The position numbers were made by a program, and so were the translations under genes. The notes under the pieces are model-generated. The model made no database searches. It saw only the letters and a list, made by a program, of their open reading frames with translations, and had not been told where the DNA came from. Below, piece after piece: positions 45,467 through 52,606 of a stretch of DNA of 64,000 nucleotides; positions within the stretch are counted from its first letter, which is position 1; each line of letters begins with the position of its first letter. Source of the DNA: Phaeobacter sp. A36a-5a (GTDB lineage: Bacteria > Pseudomonadota > Alphaproteobacteria > Rhodobacterales > Rhodobacteraceae); contig NZ_JBBLYU010000001.1 in the NCBI RefSeq assembly GCF_037911135.1, positions 682,001 to 746,000 of the forward strand. Reading direction: 5' to 3'.

Positions 45467-45720
45467 AATGGGCCGAATATATCCCGATTGTACAAACAAT
45501 GGCTTAACCCCTAATCGGATTTAACCATCTTTCCGCGCGAGGGTAGGCTGGCGCGGCTGGGCGAGGCAAGCCCAGTGGCGGCCTGTTCTGCGCCACAGGG
45601 GCCCGGGCGCGCCTATCCGGCAACAGCGGGGCTTGCCGCGCGGCGGTCCAATGGCTACCAGAGAGGCGCCGGCCGATCAAGACGGCCATAACCGCATTTG
45701 CAACCTGCAGGAGCCCGCCC

Positions 45721-46314
45721 ATGTTCACAGGCATCGTCACCGATATCGGCATCATCACCGAGCTGGAGCAGCAGGGCGACCTGCGGGCGCGGATCAAGAC
45801 CGGCTATGACACTGCAACCATCGACATCGGGGCCTCGATCGCCTCTGACGGTGTCTGCCTGACGGTGATCGCACTGGGGGAGGATTGGTATGATGTGCAG
45901 ATCTCTGCCGAGACCGTGTCCAAGACCAATATCGGCGGCAACGGCTGGACCCTGGGCAAGCGCGTCAATCTGGAACGCGCGCTGAAGGTCGGTGATGAGC
46001 TGGGCGGCCATATCGTGTCGGGGCATGTCGATGGCGTGGCCGAGGTGGTGGATCTCCGCGATGAAGGGGACAGCACCCGCGTGACTCTGCGCGCGCCACA
46101 GGAGCTGGCGCGCTTTATCGCGCCAAAGGGATCGGTGGCGCTGAATGGCACCTCGCTGACTGTGAATGATGTCGACGGATGTGATTTCGGCATCAACTTC
46201 ATCCCGCACACTAAGGAAGTGACGACCTGGGGGGATGTCGCGATTGGCGATGCGGTGAATCTTGAGATCGACACGCTGGCCCGTTACGTGGCCCGGCTGA
46301 ACGAGCAGGGCTGA
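45721..46314 (+). CDS. ribE: Riboflavin synthase (alpha subunit)
   Basis: A 197-residue enzyme with two lumazine-binding repeats (1-97 and 98-197). The first opens with MFTGIVTDIGII; each repeat has a GxSxTV-type segment (SDGVCLTVI and NGTSLTVNDV). It dismutates 6,7-dimethyl-8-ribityllumazine into riboflavin. A GCAGGAG ribosome site precedes the ATG. No FMN riboswitch is seen in the 254 bases upstream. It restarts the riboflavin cluster after the capsule block; the adjacent genes ribB, ribH and nusB follow. Confidence 0.96.
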   Translation: MFTGIVTDIGIITELEQQGDLRARIKTGYDTATIDIGASIASDGVCLTVIALGEDWYDVQISAETVSKTNIGGNGWTLGKRVNLERALKVGDELGGHIVSGHVDGVAEVVDLRDEGDSTRVTLRAPQELARFIAPKGSVALNGTSLTVNDVDGCDFGINFIPHTKEVTTWGDVAIGDAVNLEIDTLARYVARLNEQG

Positions 46315-46741
46315 GCCTCTTTCACGCGCGCCCCCGTGCAATCTGGGGCTGTCTGCCTAGGGCGTCGCAAAAGGCTCCCGCCCCCGTTCCCCGGCATCGC
46401 GGATGCCGTCTCAGGCGTTGGGCGTGGCGCGCCGCTGGGGGGGCGCGCGTCAGCGATCTCCCGCGACGAGGGGAGCTGATCTTGCGGCGCAGTTTGACCT
46501 TTGCCGTGGCTGCGTCGTGCCTGTGCAAGGGGCCATCTGCCGCCGCAACCGCTGACCCTGAAACAGCCTCTGACAGGGGAACGCGCCACCGCGACGCCGC
46601 GTCCGGAACATGGGCTGCCGCAAGCGGGGCTGGTATTTACGCTGCGGCTGGTCTATCCCGCTGGGGTATCCACGGCCTTGCTCGGGGTTGTGGAGGTCGC
46701 ACTGACCATTGTCCACGACTGCCCACCGAAAGGTTGCCTGA
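46315..46741. other. Region between ribE and ribB without a convincing gene
   Basis: A 427-base gap inside the rib operon. A TTG-initiated frame from 46482, with GGGGAG upstream, starts like a signal peptide (MRRSLTFAVAASCL) but runs out as an unstructured sequence to 46745. A second frame (46501-46752) has a hydrophobic end. Neither has the codon bias or neighbour spacing expected of a gene; together they could be a frameshifted relic. No FMN riboswitch motif was found here. Confidence 0.4.
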
Positions 46742-47863
46742 ATGAGCTTTGAAACACCGGGGCCGATTGAAGCCCAGTTGCGTGACGCAATCAGCCCTAT
46801 TGAAGAGATCATCGAAGAGGCCCGTCAGGGGCGGATGTTCATCCTGGTCGATCACGAGGACCGCGAAAATGAGGGCGATCTGGTGATTGCCGCCGAATTT
46901 GCGGATGCTGCGGCGATCAACTTTATGGCGACTCACGGACGCGGTCTGATCTGTCTTCCGATGACGGCGGAGCGGGTCGATGCGCTGGGGCTGCCGATGA
47001 TGGCGGTGAACAATTCTTCGCGCCATGAAACAGCTTTCACCGTGTCGATCGAAGCCCGCGAAGGTGTCTCGACCGGGATTTCCGCTGCCGACCGTGCACT
47101 GACCGTGGCGGCGGCCATTGACGAGAGCAACACGATGGCCGCGCTGGCGACACCGGGGCATGTGTTTCCGCTGCGGGCCAAACGCGGCGGTGTGCTGGTG
47201 CGCGCAGGCCATACCGAGGCGGCGGTTGATATCTCTCGTCTGGCTGGTCTGAACCCCTCGGGCGTGATCTGCGAGATCATGAATGAGGATGGCACCATGT
47301 CGCGGCTGCCGGAGCTGGTCGATTTTGCCCGGACGCACGGGCTTAAAATCGGCACCATCAGTGATCTGATTGCCTACCGCGCGCGCAACGACAATCTGGT
47401 GGTGGAGACCTCGCGCAAGACCGTCACGTCTGAAATCGGTGGCGATTGGGAACTGCGCCTGTTTACCGACCAGACCCACGGCATTGAACATGTGGTGATG
47501 ACCAAGGGCGATATCACCACCCCTGAACCGGTCCTGACCCGCACCCATGCGCTGCATGAGGCAACGGATCTTCTGGGACTTGGTCCCAAATCGGGCCGAC
47601 AGCTGCCGCGCGCGATGGAACTGATCGCGGCCGAGGGGCGCGGCGTCGTCTGCCTGTTCCGCGAGCCGCGCAATTCGCTCTATGCGCAGGACGACGAAGG
47701 CCCGCGCACCATCAAGCAGACCGGGCTGGGCGCGCAGATCCTGTCCAAAATGGGTCTGCATGAGCTGGTATTGCTGACGGATTCGCCCTCGACCACCTAT
47801 GTTGGACTTGACGCCTACGGCCTGAGCATCGTTGGCACCAAACCTCTTCTGAAGGACGCTTGA
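46742..47863 (+). CDS. ribB: 3,4-dihydroxy-2-butanone-4-phosphate synthase with degenerate GTP cyclohydrolase II domain
   Basis: A 373-residue RibBA-type fusion. The N-terminal DHBP synthase (about 20-220) is intact: DHEDRENEGDLVIAAEF, HGRGLICLPM and AGHTEAAVDISRLAG. The C-terminal half aligns with GTP cyclohydrolase II but lacks its zinc cysteines: the LTRTHALHEATDLLG segment (about 263-277) stands where the CxLTGDxFGSxxCDC motif should be. The catalytic block has become REPRNSLY (about 307). So only ribulose-5-phosphate conversion is expected, and the first committed step must come from another gene. Two bases precede ribH. Confidence 0.93.
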   Translation: MSFETPGPIEAQLRDAISPIEEIIEEARQGRMFILVDHEDRENEGDLVIAAEFADAAAINFMATHGRGLICLPMTAERVDALGLPMMAVNNSSRHETAFTVSIEAREGVSTGISAADRALTVAAAIDESNTMAALATPGHVFPLRAKRGGVLVRAGHTEAAVDISRLAGLNPSGVICEIMNEDGTMSRLPELVDFARTHGLKIGTISDLIAYRARNDNLVVETSRKTVTSEIGGDWELRLFTDQTHGIEHVVMTKGDITTPEPVLTRTHALHEATDLLGLGPKSGRQLPRAMELIAAEGRGVVCLFREPRNSLYAQDDEGPRTIKQTGLGAQILSKMGLHELVLLTDSPSTTYVGLDAYGLSIVGTKPLLKDA

Positions 47864-47864
47864 T

Positions 47865-48416
47865 ATGGCTGCACATGAAACTCACTATACGCTGGACCGT
47901 CCGACATTCGACAAACCGGTCAAGCTGCTGATCGTGGTCGCGCCTTATTACAAGGATATCGCCGACAATCTGGTGGCCGGCGCCCAGGCCGAGATCGAAG
48001 CCGTCGGCGGCACCTGCGAACTGATCGAAGTGCCGGGTGCGCTGGAGGTGCCGACCGCGATCGCGATTGCCGACCGCAGCTCTAACTTCGACGGCTACGT
48101 GGCTCTGGGCTGCGTGATCCGTGGCGAAACAACCCATTATGAAACCGTCTGCAACGACAGCAGCCGCGCGATTCAGTTGATGGGGCTACAGGGGCTGTGC
48201 ATCGGCAATGGCATCCTGACGGTGGAAAACCGCAAGCAGGCGGAGGTCCGCGCCGATGTGAACGATCAGAACAAAGGTGGCGGTGCTGCGGCTGCGGCCT
48301 TGCATCTGATCGCGCTGACGCGTAAATGGGGCGCCCAAACCAAGGGAGTCGGCTTCAAAGCCCCTTCCGAGGCCATCAGACTGGCCGACTCAGACAATGG
48401 ACCCACCACCGTATGA
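47865..48416 (+). CDS. ribH: 6,7-dimethyl-8-ribityllumazine synthase
   Basis: A 183-residue lumazine synthase that condenses the RibB product with 5-amino-6-ribitylaminouracil. Characteristic segments: VVAPYYKDIADNLVAGA, EVPGALEVPTAIAIA, and VALGCVIRGETTHYETVCND near 80-99 with the catalytic His. The C-terminal tail is slightly long for the family. Starts two bases after ribB and overlaps nusB by four bases (ATGA). Confidence 0.96.
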   Translation: MAAHETHYTLDRPTFDKPVKLLIVVAPYYKDIADNLVAGAQAEIEAVGGTCELIEVPGALEVPTAIAIADRSSNFDGYVALGCVIRGETTHYETVCNDSSRAIQLMGLQGLCIGNGILTVENRKQAEVRADVNDQNKGGGAAAAALHLIALTRKWGAQTKGVGFKAPSEAIRLADSDNGPTTV

Positions 48417-48904
48417 CCACTTCGGAAAGCCAGGGCGCCGCTCGCAAGGGCAGCGACAAGCATAAAATGAAATCAGCGTCGCGGCTCTATGCCGTGCAGG
48501 CGCTGTTTCAGATGGAACATAGCAACCTGTCTTTCGACAAGGTCATCGTCGAATTTGAGGACCACCGTTTTGGGGCGGTCTACGAAGGCGACGAGATGGC
48601 AGAGGGCGATCCGAAAAGCTTTCGCAAGCTGATCGAGGGCGCAGTCATTAATCAGGCCAAGATCGACCAGATGACGGACCGCGCACTGGTGGCCAAATGG
48701 CCGATTGCACGGATCGACCCGACGCTGCGCGCCCTGTTCCGGGCCGCGGGTTCTGAGATGTTGACAGGCAAGACACCGCCCAAGGTGGTGATCAATGAGT
48801 TCGTGGACATCGCGCGGGCCTTCTTTCCAGAGGGCAAGGAGCCGAAATTCGTGAATGCCGTTCTGGACCATATGGCGCGTGAGGCATGCCCCGAAGCCTT
48901 CTAA
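48413..48904 (+). CDS. nusB: Transcription antitermination factor NusB
   Basis: A 163-residue NusB, all-helical, that binds boxA RNA with NusE to aid rRNA antitermination. The family start ASRLYAVQALFQMEHSN is at about 22-38, and the C-terminal IDPTLRALFRAAGSEML and PPKVVINEFVDIARAFF are diagnostic. The N-terminal tail (MTTSESQGAARKGSDKHK) is typical of alphaproteobacterial forms. Last gene of the rib-nus operon, overlapping ribH by four bases. Confidence 0.95.
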   Translation: MTTSESQGAARKGSDKHKMKSASRLYAVQALFQMEHSNLSFDKVIVEFEDHRFGAVYEGDEMAEGDPKSFRKLIEGAVINQAKIDQMTDRALVAKWPIARIDPTLRALFRAAGSEMLTGKTPPKVVINEFVDIARAFFPEGKEPKFVNAVLDHMAREACPEAF

Positions 48905-49141
48905 CCAGGGCAATCTGACTGGGGCCTTCTGACCGGGGCTTGCGACAGGCGCCAGCTGCTGTGGCGCAACAAGGATCGAGAAGCGTGCCCGATGGGCGCG
49001 CTTTTTTCGTCTGCCGCCGGGCTGCCGGCACACTGCCGTAAAATGCTGGTCGACATGCGTCAAATCCCGCCGATCCGGCAATTGCCGCTGGACCATGTCG
49101 CAAAGAGTGCTACCGTTTTGGCCGAAGCAGGAGGGTATGCC

Positions 49142-49471
49142 ATGCCAAAGCTGGTGAGTCTTTATATTCGCAACGTGGTGATCGGCTTTGCCATTGCCGC
49201 AGCTTTTGTCGGGCTGCTGTTGTGGTTCAACGTGAGGAACCTCTGGCATCTGGTCAGCACATCGGACAGTGGCGTTTTGGCGGTTGCGATCCTGTGGTTC
49301 ATGAACGGTATCGTTTTTGCCGGGGTGCAGTTCGGCTATGCGGTGATGTCGCTGGCGCAGAAAGAAGACACCCCGCGCGGCGGGATGCGGATCACCCCCG
49401 ATATGCACTCTGAGATGGTTCCGGTGCGCGTTCCGGCCAAGAAAGCCTCTCGGCAGCTGCCGCGCCGCTGA
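49142..49471 (+). CDS. Small membrane protein of unknown function
   Basis: A 109-residue protein with two membrane helices (about 10-29, NVVIGFAIAAAFVGLLLWF, and 43-65, VLAVAILWFMNGIVFAGVQFG) and a basic C-terminal tail (VRVPAKKASRQLPRR). A strong GGAGGG site lies eight bases before the ATG at 49142; an in-frame start at 48992 gives an unlikely leader. Similar small proteins are common in Rhodobacterales near nusB. Function unknown. A terminator follows 47 bases later. Confidence 0.75.
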   Translation: MPKLVSLYIRNVVIGFAIAAAFVGLLLWFNVRNLWHLVSTSDSGVLAVAILWFMNGIVFAGVQFGYAVMSLAQKEDTPRGGMRITPDMHSEMVPVRVPAKKASRQLPRR

Positions 49472-49517
49472 TCCGCAGATCTGGACACAAAACGTCCAGA
49501 CCAGCAAGCCGTCAGTC

Positions 49518-49548
49518 AGCCGTGCCCCTCAGGCGCGGCTTTTCTTTT
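49518..49548 (+). terminator. Rho-independent terminator after the small membrane protein
   Basis: Nine-base arms AGCCGTGCC and GGCGCGGCT with one G-U pair and the loop CCTCA, followed by TTTCTTTT. Forty-seven bases after the stop at 49471. Confidence 0.85.
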
Positions 49549-49786
49549 GTCAGCCAGAACAGTGGTGGAATGCGGCGGGACCACCAGGCAACCGTGCGGT
49601 TATGATTCCCGAGGACCTGTATGTACAGGTGGGCGCCAGGTAAAAGGACCAGGGTCCAAACAGAGCCAGCTCCCTCGGAATTGCTTAAGGCCACTGGAAT
49701 GCTACCTGTCACGAGAAGGGCAGAACCCGCCTTCGTTCTAACTAGGCGTCGGGGCAGGCGGAGACAAGGGGCGTCCGCCGTCTTTT
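49549..49786 (+). ncRNA. Candidate structured non-coding RNA, family unknown
   Basis: No coding frame is credible in the 345 bases before the SOS box, yet the sequence holds many pairing elements. ACCTGTA-TG-TACAGGT is a perfect hairpin near 49616-49631, GGACC-AG-GGTCC another, and ATTCC(C)GAGG near 49602 pairs with CCTCGGAAT near 49673 to enclose both. The block ends in a hairpin with GGCGGA/TCCGCC arms (49757-49779) and TCTTTT. The RNA would be about 200 bases, lying between two terminators. I cannot match it to 6S, SRP, RNase P, tmRNA or a riboswitch. Strand is inferred from the T tract. Confidence 0.4.
49757..49786 (+). terminator. Terminator at the end of the candidate RNA
   Basis: Six-base arms GGCGGA and TCCGCC with an 11-base loop, then GTCTTTT. 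Weaker than the other hairpins in the window. Confidence 0.45.
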
Positions 49787-49892
49787 CGACATGGCCCTCT
49801 CACCGTGGCGGATGTGGCATGGCCGCAGGCTGTCTTGATGCGATATCTGACCAGTGCGTTTGCAAGGTGCCTGCGCCATGGTCTTGTTATTT

Positions 49893-49907
49893 GTTCATGA
49901 ATTGTTC
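49893..49907. promoter_or_regulatory. LexA (SOS) box upstream of mmcB
   Basis: GTTC-ATGAATT-GTTC, an exact match to the alphaproteobacterial LexA box GTTC-N7-GTTC, ends 11 bases before the mmcB start, so LexA binding would block transcription. Confidence 0.88.
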
Positions 49908-49918
49908 ACATTGACCCC

Positions 49919-50389
49919 ATGATGCAGGATCTTGCCCCCGGTCAGCGCCTCGCGCGTGGTGTGGCCCGCCATATGGCGGCGCTTGGTTTTGTCACGGTCG
50001 AAGAATTCGTTCCCGCCCGTGGTCTGCGGGTCGATGTCATGGCGCTTGGCCCCAAGGGTGAGCTATGGGTGGTCGAATGCAAATCCAGCCGCGCCGACTA
50101 TCAGTCCGACAGCAAATGGCGGGGCTATCTTGAATGGTGCGATCGCTATTTCTGGGCGGTGGATCTGGCGTTTCCGAATGAGCTGTTGCCTGACGACAGC
50201 GGTTTGATCATCGCCGATGACTATGACGCCGAGATCATCCGCATGGCGCCGGAACAGAAACTGCCCGCCGCCCGTCGCAAGAAGCTGATCCAGAAATTCG
50301 CAATGGACGCCGCCAGCCGCCTGCACCGGCTGCGCGACCCGCGACCGGGGATGGATGGGATATGGGACAGCGCGGCGCGCGGTGCCTGA
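49919..50389 (+). CDS. mmcB: MmcB family DNA repair protein
   Basis: A 156-residue putative nuclease of the PD-(D/E)XK fold. Catalytic residues sit in GLRVDVMALGPKGELWVVECKSS: Asp39 and the E-x-K pair Glu53/Lys55. The central region YLEWCDRYFWAVDLAFPNELLPDDSGL is typical of MmcB. The Caulobacter homologue is SOS-induced and gives mitomycin C resistance; here an exact LexA box lies in the promoter. An alternative ATG directly follows at 49922. Monocistronic. Confidence 0.92.
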   Translation: MMQDLAPGQRLARGVARHMAALGFVTVEEFVPARGLRVDVMALGPKGELWVVECKSSRADYQSDSKWRGYLEWCDRYFWAVDLAFPNELLPDDSGLIIADDYDAEIIRMAPEQKLPAARRKKLIQKFAMDAASRLHRLRDPRPGMDGIWDSAARGA

Positions 50390-50452
50390 TTGCTGGCGGC
50401 GCGTCGGTTGGCAGGGCGGACGCGTCAGCCCGCCGCCGGGTGTTCGTGAGGT

Positions 50453-50641
50453 TCAGGTATCGAGGCTGCGCGCTGCCTGGGCTGCGGCCATGATTTCTTC
50501 GGCGATTTCATTGGCCTCATCCGGATCAAAATCCATCGGGATTTCGATCCCGTCGGCTTCGATGAAGATGCGGACCATGCCTGCGTCGGTGGGGCCGATC
50601 TGCATATTGGCTTCGATGTCGCGCTCGGTGTTGATGCTCAT
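50453..50641 (-). CDS. Small acidic protein, DUF6324-like
   Basis: A 62-residue acidic protein (MSINTERDIEANMQIGPTDA at the start, then IPMDFDPDEANEIAEEIMAAA). The sequence pattern agrees with a small Rhodobacterales family that I recall as DUF6324, though this needs a database check. No cofactor motif or membrane segment. Single gene on the minus strand, convergent with mmcB; its 204-base upstream space is shared with the tRNA-His promoter. Confidence 0.7.
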   Translation of the reverse strand: MSINTERDIEANMQIGPTDAGMVRIFIEADGIEIPMDFDPDEANEIAEEIMAAAQAARSLDT

Positions 50642-50845
50642 GCGGCACTCCTGTCATGGGGCTTGCGGTGACGGGTTCTGCTAGCCTGCTGCCACTGTAA
50701 TGGCAAGCACTCGCGGCTTCCAGATGGACCTCGCGGGCGGGGCAGAAGATCGCAAGCGTGACGGCAAATCTCTTCACATTCGGGGTAAAAAACTTGCCGC
50801 TTGCCTCTTGCGCTCTCATCGCCCCTGTATTAAATCGCCCTCAGT

Positions 50846-50922
50846 GCCGCCTTAGCTCAGTTGGTTAGAGCGCCTGATTGTGGATCAGGAGGTCCCCCGT
50901 TCGAGCCGGGGAGGTGGTACCA
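50846..50922 (+). tRNA. tRNA-His (GUG)
   Basis: 77 bases with encoded CCA. Acceptor GCCGCCT pairs with AGGTGGT; D arm GCTC...GAGC; anticodon arm CTGAT-TGTGGATCAG with anticodon GTG; T arm CCCCG-TTCGAGC-CGGGG. The base before G1 is T and the discriminator is A, so the usual G-1:C73 identity pair of His tRNA is missing, as known for alphaproteobacteria. A CTTGC-rich stretch and TATTAA upstream form a likely promoter. Confidence 0.97.
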
Positions 50923-51038
50923 CCCTTCAGCTGAGATTAATATAACCACATCGGACCGCCAGAGGCACGACGCCTGTTTTTATGTCGGTAATTCAGCAGC
51001 TTACCCCGGGTCAGCTTACATGAACGAGCCGGTGAAGA

Positions 51039-51353
51039 TCAGTCGCCGACCGGTTGGATCGCCACGCGTTGTTCGATTGCACCGCTCAGATTGTTCAGGA
51101 TCAGGATCTCATCCCCATCGGTGACCACAGCAATCCAGCCGTCGCCAAAGGTCACGGCGCGGGCGCTGATCCCCGCTGGCAGCGTCACCGTTTCGGGCAG
51201 CTTTGGACCTGACGCAGACAAACGGATGACAAGCAGGGTCAGAACCACTAAGAACCCGCAAATCATGATCACCGTTAATGTGGTCACCATCCGCCGCAGG
51301 AACACCAGCTGGGGCGGTTCACTTTGAATATCTGTCTCAGAAGGATGTGTCAT
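51039..51353 (-). CDS. Single-pass membrane protein of unknown function (DUF6476-like)
   Basis: A 104-residue protein with an N-terminal soluble part of about 20 residues, one membrane helix (about 25-48, TTLTVIMICGFLVVLTLLVI), and a small periplasmic domain ending AIEQRVAIQPVGD. The ATG at 51353 overlaps the divergent pseudouridine synthase ATG at 51352 by two bases. In my memory this family is annotated DUF6476 and always lies here, but that is unverified. The longer frame from 51584 is the antisense of the neighbour. Confidence 0.75.
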   Translation of the reverse strand: MTHPSETDIQSEPPQLVFLRRMVTTLTVIMICGFLVVLTLLVIRLSASGPKLPETVTLPAGISARAVTFGDGWIAVVTDGDEILILNNLSGAIEQRVAIQPVGD

Positions 51354-52386
51354 GGCCCGCCGCCGGATCGAGTTTGTCATCGCGGAGAACCCGCCTAAAC
51401 GGCTTGATAAAGCGGTTTCGCGTGATGTGCCAGAGGAAGCCACCCTGTCGCGCACCCGTCTGGCGCGGCTGATCGAGGCTGGGCAGCTGCAGGTCAATGG
51501 CACGGTCGTGACCGACCCCAAGGCCAAGATCGAGGAAGGTGCGCTGATCGAGATCACCGTGGAAGAGGCCGAGGACAGCCACATCGGCCCCGAGGATATC
51601 CCGCTTGAGGTGATCTATGAGGATGACGATCTGATCGTTGTCAACAAACCCGCAGGCATGGTTGTCCATCCCGCCCCCGGAACACCATCGGGCACGCTGG
51701 TCAACGCATTGCTGCACCATTGCGGCGATAACCTCTCCGGCGTTGGTGGCGTCAAACGCCCCGGCATCGTGCACCGCATCGACAAGGAGACCAGCGGGCT
51801 GCTGGTGGTCGCGAAATCCGATGCCGCCCATCAGGGTTTGGCCGCTCAATTCGAGAAACATACGGTCGAACGCTATTACCGCGCTATCTGTTATGGTGTG
51901 CCGGATGCCAATGATCCGCGCCTGCGCGGGGTAAAGGGGACGAGCTTTGAACCTGGCAATATCCTCAAACTGACCACACAACTCGCGCGCCATAGAACCG
52001 ACCGGCAGCGGCAGGCGGTGCTGTTCCAGGGCGGCCGCCATGCTGTCACCCGCGCCCGTATCGTCGACAGCTACGGCACGCCGCCGGTGGTGGCGCTGAT
52101 CGAATGCTGGCTGGAAACCGGCCGCACCCATCAGATCCGGGTGCATATGGCCCACGCAGGCCATGGGCTGGTCGGCGATCCTGTCTATGGCGGCAAGCGC
52201 AAACTTGCCGCAAAATCGCTGCCCGAGGCCACCGCGGCGGCCATCCAGTCATTCCCGCGTCAGGCACTACATGCTGCGGTTCTGGGCTTTGTCCATCCTG
52301 TCACCGGTGACGACATGCGATTTGAAGCGCCGGTACCAGAAGATATGACAGATCTGCTGCAAATGTTGGCAACGCCTGCGGAATAA
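51352..52386 (+). CDS. RluA/RluD family ribosomal large-subunit pseudouridine synthase
   Basis: A 344-residue enzyme that converts uridines in 23S rRNA to pseudouridine. It has an N-terminal S4 RNA-binding domain (about 15-70, LSRTRLARLIEAGQLQVNG), then the catalytic domain with VVNKPAGMVVHPAPG and the signature GIVHRIDKETSGLLVVAK, where Asp144 is the nucleophile. The domain order resembles RluD (U1911/1915/1917) more than RluA. An AAGGA site lies eight bases upstream. Its start codon overlaps that of a divergent membrane-protein gene. Confidence 0.94.
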   Translation: MARRRIEFVIAENPPKRLDKAVSRDVPEEATLSRTRLARLIEAGQLQVNGTVVTDPKAKIEEGALIEITVEEAEDSHIGPEDIPLEVIYEDDDLIVVNKPAGMVVHPAPGTPSGTLVNALLHHCGDNLSGVGGVKRPGIVHRIDKETSGLLVVAKSDAAHQGLAAQFEKHTVERYYRAICYGVPDANDPRLRGVKGTSFEPGNILKLTTQLARHRTDRQRQAVLFQGGRHAVTRARIVDSYGTPPVVALIECWLETGRTHQIRVHMAHAGHGLVGDPVYGGKRKLAAKSLPEATAAAIQSFPRQALHAAVLGFVHPVTGDDMRFEAPVPEDMTDLLQMLATPAE

Positions 52387-52535
52387 TCACGCCTGCGATC
52401 AGCGAGCTCCTGATTTATTGCAGAAAAACCGAGATCCCGCCGCGCGTTGCGGCGGGTCGATGGTCTGCAACTTGCTGTGAACTTCGTCACAGACCGCTTT
52501 TCTTATGATTCCTATAAGAGATAAACTTGGCAACT

Positions 52536-52564
52536 CTTGAACGGGGCTGTGCGTTAACCCATAT
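52536..52564 (+). promoter_or_regulatory. Heat-shock (sigma-32-type) promoter of rpoH
   Basis: CTTGAAC (52536-52542) and CCCATAT (52558-52564) with a 15-base spacer, matching the sigma-32 consensus, about 43 bases before the rpoH start and in line with autoregulation of rpoH in other alphaproteobacteria. Confidence 0.75.
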
Positions 52565-52606
52565 GACGAGATGTTAAGTCCTTATACATTGGGAGGGACA
52601 CAAAGA

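Noticed and set aside
45467-45720. FMN riboswitch before ribE
   Set aside because: None of the conserved FMN-sensor strands (AGGGTGAAATTCCC, ACCGGCGGT) are present here or in the ribE-ribB gap.
46482-46752. Small gene(s) in the ribE-ribB gap
   Set aside because: Two overlapping frames with non-ATG starts, weak coding bias and no recognised family; kept only as a possible relic in the findings.
49590-49750. RNase P RNA, because of a CAGAACCCG-like stretch
   Set aside because: Too short, and the universal GAGGAAAGTCCG-type region is missing.
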